Shown here: positions 1-5,225 of the stretch, in pieces
Position numbering within the stretch: the first letter of the stretch is position 1
How the letters are laid out: each line of letters opens with the position of its first letter
Assembly (NCBI GenBank): GCA_900551205.1
Contig: URUW01000064.1
Location: 1 to 9,096 of the forward strand
Source: an uncultured Collinsella sp.
GTDB taxonomy: Bacteria > Actinomycetota > Coriobacteriia > Coriobacteriales > Coriobacteriaceae
Reading direction: 5' to 3'
Length of the DNA stretch: 9,096 nt
Position numbers and translations under genes: made by a program
Notes under the pieces: model-generated
Seen by the model: only the letters and a program-made list of their open reading frames with translations
The model's database searches: none
Told to the model about the DNA's origin: nothing

Positions 1-76
1 CAGCTTGGAAGCAAGGCAGGGGCGATCCAGGCCGATTTGGGCGCCCTGCTCTCGGCGGCGCGGACGGCGAAGGTAT
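1..76. other. Left edge, coding status unresolved
   Basis: The window opens in GC-rich sequence that may be the end of a gene cut by the edge. One plus-strand frame is open from base 1 to a TGA at about 100-102 (it reads ...AIQADLGALLSAARTAKVFK...), which would overlap the 3' end of the minus-strand cupin gene. The minus strand is also open in places. The stretch is too short to choose between these, and I do not recognise a product. Confidence 0.15.
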
Positions 77-841
77 TTAAGCCTCCTTGTCAGTCGCTTT
101 GAGATAGTCCTCATCGTTCACAGGTTCCAACCACTCGTTGGAGGCTTTCTCGCCCGGAACCTCCAACGCGAGATGTGAGAACCAGCTGTCGGGTGCGGCT
201 CCGTGCCAGTACTTCACCCCTGGGGCAATGTTGACCACGTCGCCAGGGTGCAGTTTCTGCGCCGGCTTACCCCATTCCTGGTAAAACCCTCGACCAGCCA
301 CGCAGATGAGAATCTGTCCGCCGCCGTTTTTGGCGTGGTGCACGTGCCAGTTGTTGCGGCAGCCGGGCTCGAACGTCACGTTGTAGACGCCAACCTGCTC
401 GGTTGATAGAGGCGCGAGGTAGCTTTGCCCGATAAAGTACTTCGCGAATGCGTCGTTGGGGGCACCGATGGGAAAGGCCATCTCGTTTTGGTGCTCGGCT
501 TTTGCATCGGCGGCATCGTCATCCGCCCAGACCTCCTTTGCCATGCGGAAGGCCGCCCATGCCTTGGGCCACCCCGCGTAAAACGCGGCGTGGGTAAGGA
601 TTTCCGCTATCTCCGCCCTGGTTACACCGTTATTCTTTGCGGACATCAGATGGTATTGGAACGAGGAATCCGTCAGTCCCTGTGCCATCAGGGCCACAAC
701 CGTCACCACGCTGCGGTCTCGAAGGGAAAGCCCGTCTTCTCGACTCCACACCTCGCCGAACAGCACGTCATCATTGAGCTGTGCGAATTTGGGGGCAAAG
801 TCCCCCAGGGCATCCCTGCCTGCCGTCTGTTTAATTGCCAT
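77..841 (-). CDS. Carboxymuconolactone decarboxylase-like/cupin fusion protein
   Basis: 254 residues, probably cytoplasmic, with no signal peptide. Residues about 10-105 match the carboxymuconolactone decarboxylase (CMD/AhpD-like) fold: an RDRSVVTVVALMA helix, QYHL (His64) and a THAAFYAGWPKAW segment (His84). The CxxC of peroxidase-type AhpD is absent. Residues about 135-235 are a cupin barrel: metal-ligand motif NWHVHH (165-169), a glycine-rich turn, and a second motif PGDVVNIAPGVKYWHG. Proteins of this CMD-plus-cupin type are often annotated only as CMD family or cupin proteins; the substrate is not known. The start is set by AGGGGGAG (minus strand, bases 849-856) 7 nt before the ATG. The gene diverges from a MerR regulator and has a MerR-type promoter, so it is the likely regulated target. 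A role in aldehyde, quinone or other electrophile detoxification is inferred from the regulator, not from active-site chemistry. Confidence 0.9.
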   Translation of the reverse strand: MAIKQTAGRDALGDFAPKFAQLNDDVLFGEVWSREDGLSLRDRSVVTVVALMAQGLTDSSFQYHLMSAKNNGVTRAEIAEILTHAAFYAGWPKAWAAFRMAKEVWADDDAADAKAEHQNEMAFPIGAPNDAFAKYFIGQSYLAPLSTEQVGVYNVTFEPGCRNNWHVHHAKNGGGQILICVAGRGFYQEWGKPAQKLHPGDVVNIAPGVKYWHGAAPDSWFSHLALEVPGEKASNEWLEPVNDEDYLKATDKEA

Positions 842-931
842 GATCGATCTCCCCCTTTCGATGGTTTAGGTGCAAATCTGTTTCCGCATTACGGAACACC
901 CTTTGCAATCCCTGTTCTAATGACGAGAATG

Positions 932-962
932 AAGGTAATACCTAAACCTGACTTTAGGTCAA
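932..962 (-). promoter_or_regulatory. MerR-type promoter and operator for the CMD/cupin gene
   Basis: Read on the minus strand, a -35 box TTGACC (962-957) and a -10 box TACCTT (937-932) are separated by 19 bp. This is the over-long spacing typical of MerR-activated promoters. A perfect 7-bp inverted repeat, ACCTAAA-N6-TTTAGGT (940-959), starts in the -35 box and fills most of the spacer, where a MerR dimer would untwist the DNA. The layout resembles the AdhR-type operator described for Bacillus (an inverted repeat of the CTTAAAG type between -35 and -10; from memory). The neighbouring merR gene is the obvious ligand. Its own promoter on the plus strand is less clear: TTGCAA (903-908) and GAGAAT (925-930) with a 16-bp spacer is a weak candidate. 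Confidence 0.72.
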
Positions 963-993
963 GGAATGAATTCGAGATTGATTCGGAGGAACC

Positions 994-1434
994 ATGTACA
1001 CAATCGGACAGGTGTCGGAGATGTTCGGCTTGCCCGCCTCAACGCTGCGCTATTACGACAAGCAGGGATTGTTCCCGGCATTGGAGCGGACGTCCGGCAT
1101 TCGGCAATTCGGCGATACGGAACTCGAGGCGCTTCGGGTCATCGAATGCCTCAAGAAAGCGGGGATGGAGATCAAGGACATTCGGCTGTTCATGGAATGG
1201 TGCGCAGAGGGTCCATCGACATACCCCAAACGCAAGGCCATGTTCGAGGAGCGGAAGGCCCACATGGAGCTAGAGATCGCGAACATGAACCGCGCGCTGG
1301 ACATGCTGAAGTACAAATGCTGGTACTACGAGCAGCTGAATCAGAGCAACAACGAGGCTGAGCTGAAGGCACTGATTCCCGACGGCTTGCCAGAAGACAT
1401 CAAAGAGGCCTACGAAAACGCTCACGCTCGATAG
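994..1434 (+). CDS. MerR family regulator, AdhR/NmlR-like with Cys52
   Basis: 146 residues. The N-terminal winged helix-turn-helix spans about residues 2-70 and starts YTIGQVSEMFGLPASTLRYY, followed by the family signature DKQGLFP and a SGIRQF wing. A long dimerisation coiled coil follows at about 80-115, then a short C-terminal effector tail. Cysteines fall at 52 (in IECLKKAGMEIKD), 70 and about 109. Position and flanks of Cys52 match the sensing cysteine reported for B. subtilis AdhR, which responds to formaldehyde and methylglyoxal. Sensing by this protein is inferred. The start is fixed by GGAGGA at 985-990. The gene diverges from the CMD/cupin gene across a 152-bp intergenic region carrying a MerR-type promoter and operator. 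In B. subtilis the AdhR regulon also includes a CMD-family gene (from memory), which supports the pairing. Confidence 0.93.
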   Translation: MYTIGQVSEMFGLPASTLRYYDKQGLFPALERTSGIRQFGDTELEALRVIECLKKAGMEIKDIRLFMEWCAEGPSTYPKRKAMFEERKAHMELEIANMNRALDMLKYKCWYYEQLNQSNNEAELKALIPDGLPEDIKEAYENAHAR

Positions 1435-1518
1435 TGCCAAAAACGTCCCTTCTGAAACTCAACCATTGTTTAAGATGTCACAACTTAGGCAACAAGACTG
1501 GTTGCCCCGGTACGCAAC

Positions 1519-1551
1519 GGGAGGGTCGACGCGGCTGGCATCGACCCTCCC
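1519..1551 (+). terminator. Hairpin terminator between convergent genes
   Basis: A perfect 11-bp stem (GGGAGGGTCGA at 1519-1529, TCGACCCTCCC at 1541-1551) has an 11-nt loop. It lies between the end of merR (1434) and the stop codon of the convergent reductase gene (1572). On the plus strand it is followed only by ATTTCCC, so the U-tract is poor. It probably ends merR transcription and may act in both directions. A second short stem just upstream (GGCAAC at 1488-1493, GTTGCC at 1501-1506) could pair alternatively with bases 1514-1518. Confidence 0.65.
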
Positions 1552-1571
1552 ATTTCCCAAACGGCATAAAG

Positions 1572-2210
1572 CTACTTGCTCACAACCGAGATACGCTGGG
1601 CGACGTGGTTACCGGACTCGACCTCATCGACCATGGCAATCGCATAGTCAGCGTACGAGAGCGTTGACTCGCCGCGGCTGTTGAGCGTGAACTCCTCGCC
1701 CGCCAAGATATACTCACCGGTGCGCTCGCCGTCGGCCTGGAAGTCAGCAGCAGGGGAAATGAAGGTCCACTTGAGGCCGTCCGTTTCGCGAAGGTGAGCA
1801 AGGACTTTGCCGGCCGCGGCGGACAGCGGCTTCCAGTCATCGGGAAAGTCCGGGCCCATATCGACGGTGACCGTATGCTCGGGGTTGACGAACAGCGAGC
1901 CCGCGCCACCCACGATGAGCAGGCGCACATCGGTGCCGACCAGCACATCAGCCAAGTGGATGCCCGCGTCGGTGATACCGGGGATGGTCTCGGGCGTCCA
2001 GCCGCCCACGGCGTCCACCACGGCGTCGAATCCTTCGAGGTCTTCCGTCGTGAGCTCGAGTGCGTCCTTGATGACGGAGTTCTGAGCAGTGGTCCTATTC
2101 TCGCCGCGCACGATGGCGGTCACGTCGAATCCGCGACGCACGGCTTCCTCAACGATGAGGCTGCCGGCCCTGCCGTTCGCTGCTACAACTGCGATTTTCT
2201 TGGTCATCAT
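1572..2210 (-). CDS. NAD(P)-binding oxidoreductase (NmrA/atypical SDR type)
   Basis: 212 residues from the first of two adjacent ATG codons. The N-terminus is a Rossmann beta-alpha-beta: KKIAVVAANGRAGSLIVEEA, with a glycine motif of form AxxGRAG (about residues 10-16), then FDVTAIVRGE, where the Arg at about 35 suggests NADPH preference. Later segments FDAVVDAVGGW, LLIVGGAGSLF and WTFISPAADF are typical of the NAD(P)H-binding family that includes YwnB-like and biliverdin-reductase-B-like proteins. No classical YxxxK short-chain dehydrogenase active site is visible. The substrate is unknown. AAAGGAAAGT lies directly before ATGATG, so the second ATG (base 2207) has better spacing and may be the true start. 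It is divergent from an HxlR regulator, a very common pairing for small redox proteins of this kind, which suggests control by that regulator. Confidence 0.9.
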   Translation of the reverse strand: MMTKKIAVVAANGRAGSLIVEEAVRRGFDVTAIVRGENRTTAQNSVIKDALELTTEDLEGFDAVVDAVGGWTPETIPGITDAGIHLADVLVGTDVRLLIVGGAGSLFVNPEHTVTVDMGPDFPDDWKPLSAAAGKVLAHLRETDGLKWTFISPAADFQADGERTGEYILAGEEFTLNSRGESTLSYADYAIAMVDEVESGNHVAQRISVVSK

Positions 2211-2254
2211 ACTTTCCTTTCGACCTGCGGCACTCGCCGCCGCTTTCCTTGCGG

Positions 2255-2284
2255 CTCATACGATACGCGTCAAAGGTATATAAT
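2255..2284 (+). promoter_or_regulatory. Promoter region between reductase and hxlR genes
   Basis: A consensus -10 box TATAAT lies at 2279-2284 on the plus strand with no good -35 box (TCATAC at 17 bp is poor), giving an hxlR leader of roughly 80 nt. On the minus strand TATGAG (2260-2255) could serve as the -10 of the reductase gene, with TTATAT 17 bp upstream overlapping the plus-strand -10, so the two promoters may exclude each other. A small palindrome GTGCT-GTA-AGCAC follows at 2304-2316 in the hxlR leader. I cannot assign the HxlR operator with confidence. Confidence 0.4.
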
Positions 2285-2371
2285 GGAAAGTAGGCACATA
2301 AAAGTGCTGTAAGCACCAAAAGGAAACTAATGTAAATGACGTGCATGATTGCAGACGGAGGTTTCACGAAT

Positions 2372-2722
2372 ATGACAACACCGACTTTGGAGAACCTGCC
2401 TGCCTGCCCAGTGGAGACAACGCTTTTGCTCATCGGCAACAAGTGGCAGGTGCTCATCCTGCGCGAACTCTCGCTCAAAGGCACGATGCGCTTTAAGGAG
2501 CTGCAACGCTCGATCGGCAAGATTTCGCAGAAAGTTCTGACCAGCAACCTACGAACCATGGAGGAAACGGGGCTCGTTCATCGTGAAGCGTTCGCAGAGG
2601 TGCCCCCACGGGTGGAGTACTCGCTCACCGACCTGGGACAGACACTCAGACCCGTTCTTGACGCAATGAGAGCTTGGGGCGAGAACTACAAGGAGCAGCT
2701 CCGCGGCGGCGGGCTTCGATAA
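2372..2722 (+). CDS. HxlR family one-cysteine transcriptional regulator
   Basis: 116 residues from the ATG at 2372, chosen because GGAGG (2357-2361) lies 10 nt upstream and HxlR proteins usually begin 10-15 residues before the CPVE motif. An in-frame ATG at 2336 would add 12 residues. The family core is plain: ACPVETTLLLIGNKWQVLIL, then MRFKELQRSIGKISQKVLTS (recognition helix), LRTMEETGLVHREAF, and the wing PPRVEYSLTDLG. The only cysteine (Cys12 from this start) occupies the N-terminal position used for thiol sensing in YodB and HypR, so redox or quinone sensing is a reasonable inference. It binds DNA as a dimer and probably controls the divergent reductase gene and itself. Confidence 0.92.
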   Translation: MTTPTLENLPACPVETTLLLIGNKWQVLILRELSLKGTMRFKELQRSIGKISQKVLTSNLRTMEETGLVHREAFAEVPPRVEYSLTDLGQTLRPVLDAMRAWGENYKEQLRGGGLR

Positions 2723-2993
2723 GTAGCTCCTACTGGTTACACGCCTACAGAAACCCCTCCGTCCTATCGCCATCACGGGAAACCCTCCTCCTTGGTTCTC
2801 GCCGCAAACGGCTTCGAGGCCGCGCTGGAGATCCCGGCACGGCTGGAGCCGCCCCGCGCGAGCAGCGGAAAGGGATACACGCCCTTTACCAAGGTAGATT
2901 GCTGCTTTCGCTTCCCGTTCCTTCCGCAGTATTCTCAAGGCGGATGCGCGGCCCGCGCTCTTGGCGCCTAGAGGGCGTCGCCGTCACATCGTT
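2723..2993. other. Intergenic gap between hxlR and tetR, nothing recognised
   Basis: 271 bp between the convergent ends of hxlR and tetR. It is GC-rich, partly open in several frames, and encodes nothing I recognise. Possible terminator-like stems are AAAGGG-N7-CCCTTT (2869-2887) and a near-palindrome CTCTTGGCGCCTAGAG (2958-2973, one T/T mismatch). Neither has a good T-tract. Confidence 0.4.
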
Positions 2994-3617
2994 TCATTCG
3001 CGCCTCTCTTTAGCGTTGGCAAGACGTCGGTTCGTGCCGTTCGGGTGCACGCAGGTTTTGATAATGCGCGCCATCTCATCGATAGGCGTTTCGCAGCCGC
3101 TCCGAATCCAGTCCTGTACCACGGCAGAGAGCCCATGCACATAAAAACTGATGACGAAGGCCCGCTGCTCGCTGGGATAGCCAAAGCGCTCCAACACTGG
3201 GTCGATGACGTGCTTCGCTAGGGCCTCGAATCGCTCCTGAGCTTGCAGCGTATGCCCGTTTGCGAGCATCGCGCGATAGATGGAACAGTTGTCTTGGACG
3301 AACTCGAGGTAGGGCCTCAGGTACTCGTCGGTTACGAAAACGAGCTCGTCGAGGGGAGCCGTACGGATAGTCCCGATCGTGTCTGCGGCGCTTTGTTCAA
3401 AGCGCTCGAAGAACTTGGTGTTCACATGCTCCGAACACTCCTTCACGAGGTCAGGGACACCCTGGTAGTGAAGGTAGAACGTAGAGCGCCCCACCCCTGC
3501 CTTCTTGCAGATCTCCTTAACGGTTATGAACTCCGCATCCTTGTCCTGCAGCAAGTCGAGCAAAGCCTCGTCCATAAGCTGCGCCGTCGTAAAGTATCTG
3601 CTCTGCTGCCTGTTCAC
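2994..3617 (-). CDS. TetR/AcrR family transcriptional regulator
   Basis: 207 residues, starting at a GTG (bases 3617-3615); GGAGAGG lies about 10 nt upstream. The N-terminal DNA-binding domain covers about residues 8-55: YFTTAQLMDEALLDLLQ, then ITVKEICKKAGVGRSTFYLHY, the canonical TetR recognition helix. The C-terminal ligand and dimer domain contains FVISFYVHGLSAVVQDWI followed by a TPIDEMARII helix, typical of the TetR_C_7-like group seen in DhaS-type regulators. The effector is unknown. It is the second gene of a likely two-gene operon, 29 bp after the membrane-protein gene on the same strand, so it may autoregulate that operon. Confidence 0.92.
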   Translation of the reverse strand: MNRQQSRYFTTAQLMDEALLDLLQDKDAEFITVKEICKKAGVGRSTFYLHYQGVPDLVKECSEHVNTKFFERFEQSAADTIGTIRTAPLDELVFVTDEYLRPYLEFVQDNCSIYRAMLANGHTLQAQERFEALAKHVIDPVLERFGYPSEQRAFVISFYVHGLSAVVQDWIRSGCETPIDEMARIIKTCVHPNGTNRRLANAKERRE

Positions 3618-3646
3618 CCAAGCCCGCCTCTCCCTGATGCCAAAAG

Positions 3647-4000
3647 CTATTCGCCGGCAATTTCCTTGGCAAGCTCCATTATCTCAAAGGCGTATTTCTT
3701 CTTAGAGGTTTCCAGAATCCGGCGATATAGGACAAGGTTCGCGCTTGCGCCTACGAGACCCAAGATGCCAAGGACGATTCCGAGCACGAACAACGTGCTC
3801 TGGCCAGACCCCAGCACCCCCATGGTCAGGCACATGCCTACACCCAACAGCAGCGCAGAAACGATGCCGAAGCTGTGGGCGAAGATGCTTGCAGGGCGCT
3901 TAGCTTTGGCATCGAGTTTCTTGAGCGCGGTGAGCTTGGAGGCGCTTTTGGGCGCGTATTGCTTGGCGATCGATTCCGCGTAGATCTTGTCGGTGACCAT
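3647..4000 (-). CDS. Small two-span membrane protein, function unknown
   Basis: 117 residues starting MVTDKIYAES. The start is set by AAAAGGAAG a few nt before the ATG; the reading frame stays open far upstream but without comparable signals. The basic N-terminal 38 residues (rich in Lys, with KSASKLTALKKLDAKAKRPA) should be cytoplasmic. They are followed by two hydrophobic spans at about 39-62 and 69-92, joined by a short GSGQS turn, then a charged tail (YRRILETSKKKYAFEIMELA). I recognise this as a recurring uncharacterised family of gut Gram-positive bacteria, sometimes given unrelated names such as dihydropteridine reductase; nothing here supports an enzyme. It is the first gene of a probable operon with the downstream tetR. 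Confidence 0.82.
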   Translation of the reverse strand: MVTDKIYAESIAKQYAPKSASKLTALKKLDAKAKRPASIFAHSFGIVSALLLGVGMCLTMGVLGSGQSTLFVLGIVLGILGLVGASANLVLYRRILETSKKKYAFEIMELAKEIAGE

Positions 4001-4418
4001 GTTTTCTTCCTTTTCTCTATGGCTTGTTCGACAACCCAAGAATAGGAAGAACGTGCAGGCGATTGAAGAACACAAACGGGACGTTGTGTCCATGTTCGGC
4101 TCGGGCCGGTAATGAACGGTCTCTCGCAGAGCGCGTCGGTTGTTCATTGCGAGTCGCCGATGGGACTTCCAGATGATGAATCGGCCCGATCTGAATTCTG
4201 GCTTGAAGTGGGGTGATTCGACGGATTCCCAAAGTGCGCCTTGGTATACCTCCGGGATTCTTTGGCCTCGATGACCTTTCCAACCGCACTTCCAAGTCAT
4301 CGCGGCGTGCTCGTTAGATCCTTCGGCCGCTCCGCCTGCATTTGGCGTGGCGACTGGGGAGGAGGTTGCGTCGACGAATATGCTCAGGTCTCGTCCCAAT
4401 AAAATTCCGCTAGATAGA
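4001..4418. other. Gene-poor stretch upstream of the membrane-protein operon
   Basis: About 420 bp with no gene I can name. The minus strand is open in one frame all the way from 4429, next to the IS end, into the membrane-protein gene (about 143 extra codons, with segments such as FVDATSSPVATPNAGG and WKCGWKGHRGQRIPEVYQG). No family signature or good start supports it; it could be a chance open frame or a worn transposase fragment. A weak minus-strand promoter for the operon may be TTCAAT-N17-TATTCT within roughly 4040-4075. A short palindrome TTGT-TCG-ACAA lies at 4024-4034. Confidence 0.3.
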
Positions 4419-4423
4419 ATCAG

Positions 4424-4446
4424 AACCACCCTTAAAAAGGGTGGTT
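4424..4446. repeat. Right-end hairpin of the IS200-type element
   Basis: Perfect 10-bp palindrome AACCACCCTT with a 3-nt AAA loop. It lies downstream of tnpA (read on the minus strand) and is the probable right-end recognition hairpin for TnpA. It shares the ACCACCC/GGGTGGT arms with the left-end hairpin. Confidence 0.75.
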
Positions 4447-4558
4447 TGCTCTTAGGGTATAACCCACGGGCCCCGGGCTCGCGTCTAAAGGCGCGGGCCC
4501 GGACTTCGTCCAGGCCTAGTGCATCTTGACCCGTGGCGCGCCGGTCGAACCGGCAGCA
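4447..4558 (-). ncRNA. Structured GC-rich 3' tail of the IS element
   Basis: About 110 non-coding bases between the tnpA stop and the right-end hairpin fold into several stems. These are GCCGGT-CGA-ACCGGC (4540-4554); a long-range 7-bp stem (4464-4470 with 4530-4536) enclosing an 11-bp stem with one G-T pair (4473-4483 with 4492-4502); GGAC-TTC-GTCC (4501-4511, competing at two bases); and GGGT-ATA-ACCC (4455-4465, competing with the long-range stem). The position and compact multi-stem form resemble the omega-RNA scaffold found at the right end of TnpB-bearing relatives, but no tnpB is present. It may be an RNA, a transcript-stability structure or DNA recognised by TnpA. The RNA call is inference. 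Confidence 0.4.
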
Positions 4559-5017
4559 TCACCCCCTCTTGAAGGGGTCCTCGTACTCCTTCACGCTCAG
4601 CTTGTCCAGCGCGATGTCGTGGGACTCCTGCTCCCTGATGTACTTGGCGATCGTCGCCTCGTTCAGGCCGACGGTGGACACGCAGTGGCCCTCGGCCCAG
4701 AACTTCCTGTTGCCGAACTTGTACTTCATGTTCGCGTGCCTGTCGAATACCATCAGCGAGCTCTTCCCCTTCAGGCAGCCCATCACGCTCGACACGCTGT
4801 ACTTCGGCGGTATCGCCAGCAGCATGTGCACGTGGTAGGGCATCAGGCGCCCCTCGATTATCTCGATCCCCTTGTACTCGCACAGCTTCCCGAGGATCTC
4901 CCCTATGTCGCCCCTGATTTGGTTGTAGATCACTTTGCGCCTATACTTCGGCGTGAACACGACGTGGTACTCGCGCATCCACTTCGTGTGGGAAAGGCTG
5001 TAGGCCTTCTGGGCCAT
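4559..5017 (-). CDS. tnpA: IS200/IS605 family Y1 transposase TnpA
   Basis: 152 residues from the ATG at 5017-5015. It is a single-domain HUH endonuclease that cuts and joins single-stranded DNA during peel-and-paste transposition. The N-terminal strand HVVFTPKYRRKVI, the HUH pair His62-Val-His64 in MPYHVHMLLAIPP, and the catalytic Tyr126 in IAKYIREQE are all present, as is the RKFWAEGHCVST segment. Length and motifs match complete IS200-group enzymes (about 150 residues), so it should be active. AAGGGGTGG stands a few nt before the start. An upstream in-frame extension exists but lacks such a site. The leader can fold to hide this ribosome-binding site, as known for IS200, so expression is probably very low. 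Confidence 0.96.
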   Translation of the reverse strand: MAQKAYSLSHTKWMREYHVVFTPKYRRKVIYNQIRGDIGEILGKLCEYKGIEIIEGRLMPYHVHMLLAIPPKYSVSSVMGCLKGKSSLMVFDRHANMKYKFGNRKFWAEGHCVSTVGLNEATIAKYIREQESHDIALDKLSVKEYEDPFKRG

Positions 5018-5022
5018 GGCGA

Positions 5023-5084
5023 CCACCCCTTCGACTCGAATTCTTGACGGCCTGAACAATCGTCAATATCGGTCGGAGGGGTGG
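5023..5084 (-). promoter_or_regulatory. tnpA leader that can sequester the ribosome-binding site
   Basis: In the minus-strand leader, the segment complementary to 5072-5084 pairs with the Shine-Dalgarno segment complementary to 5023-5035: 12 of 13 base pairs, with one C-A mismatch. An inner 6-bp stem (TTGACG 5044-5049 with CGTCAA 5061-5066) stacks inside the loop. The outer stem covers AGGGGTGG, the ribosome-binding site of tnpA. A further stem GGCTTT-GT-AAAGCC (5083-5096) shares two bases with it. Leader-mediated repression of tnpA is established for enterobacterial IS200; here it is inferred from the pairing. Confidence 0.7.
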
Positions 5085-5104
5085 CTTTGTAAAGCCGTTT
5101 GTCC

Positions 5105-5123
5105 CCACCCGCATAGCGGGTGG
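5105..5123. repeat. Left-end hairpin of the IS200-type element
   Basis: Perfect 8-bp palindrome CCACCCGC with an ATA loop, upstream of tnpA. It is the probable left-end recognition hairpin, with the same CCACCC arms as the right end but a different tip. Confidence 0.72.
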
Positions 5124-5166
5124 TTTCTGATGCGGTGCGCTGCGCGGCCAGCAGACTAAAGTCTTG

Positions 5167-5206
5167 AATAAAAATACCCCCAATTCCAAGTGGAAATCGG
5201 GGGTAT
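5167..5206 (-). terminator. Rho-independent terminator, minus strand
   Basis: The arms ATACCCCC (5174-5181) and GGGGGTAT (5199-5206) form an 8-bp stem, extended inside by near-complementary AATTCC and GGAAAT around an AAGT loop. Read on the minus strand the stem is followed by TTTTTATT (5174-5167). The other side lacks a T-tract, so it terminates minus-strand transcripts. It lies about 55 bp beyond the stop codon of the possible truncated minus-strand gene. Confidence 0.75.
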
Positions 5207-5225
5207 CTCATCGGATGGCTTTCAA

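Larger units (their letters stand above)
4419..5131 (-). mobile_element. IS200-type insertion sequence (IS200/IS605 family), tnpA only
   Basis: About 713 bp, matching the usual IS200 size of roughly 700 bp. It encodes one Y1 transposase on the minus strand and no TnpB. The ends are proposed from paired hairpins: on the right-end side AACCACCCTT-AAA-AAGGGTGGTT (4424-4446), on the left-end side CCACCCGC-ATA-GCGGGTGG (5105-5123). Both are flanked outside by ATCAG (4419-4423) or its complement CTGAT (5127-5131). Subterminal hairpins, not inverted repeats, are what the HUH transposase of this family recognises. Exact cleavage points cannot be fixed without an empty site. Between the ends lie a structured tnpA leader and a structured tail. 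Confidence 0.8.

Noticed and set aside
425..1273. Long plus-strand open frame antisense to the CMD/cupin gene
   Set aside because: It overlaps two well-supported genes on the wrong strand or frame, has no family resemblance, and is Arg- and Cys-rich, as expected of a shadow in GC-rich DNA.
1794..2312. Plus-strand open frames over the reductase gene
   Set aside because: They are antisense shadows of a clear Rossmann-fold gene and have no ribosome-binding site or recognisable motif.
2674..3144. Open frame running from the hxlR end into tetR
   Set aside because: It overlaps both conserved genes, its product is Arg/Ser-rich with no domain, and it lacks a ribosome-binding site.
3243..3983. Plus-strand 246-codon open frame opposite tetR and the membrane-protein gene
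   Set aside because: It lies antisense to two genes with strong family or membrane-span signals, and its sequence is low in protein character.
4526..5047. Plus-strand open frames opposite tnpA
   Set aside because: They are Val/Leu/His-rich antisense translations of a catalytically intact transposase.
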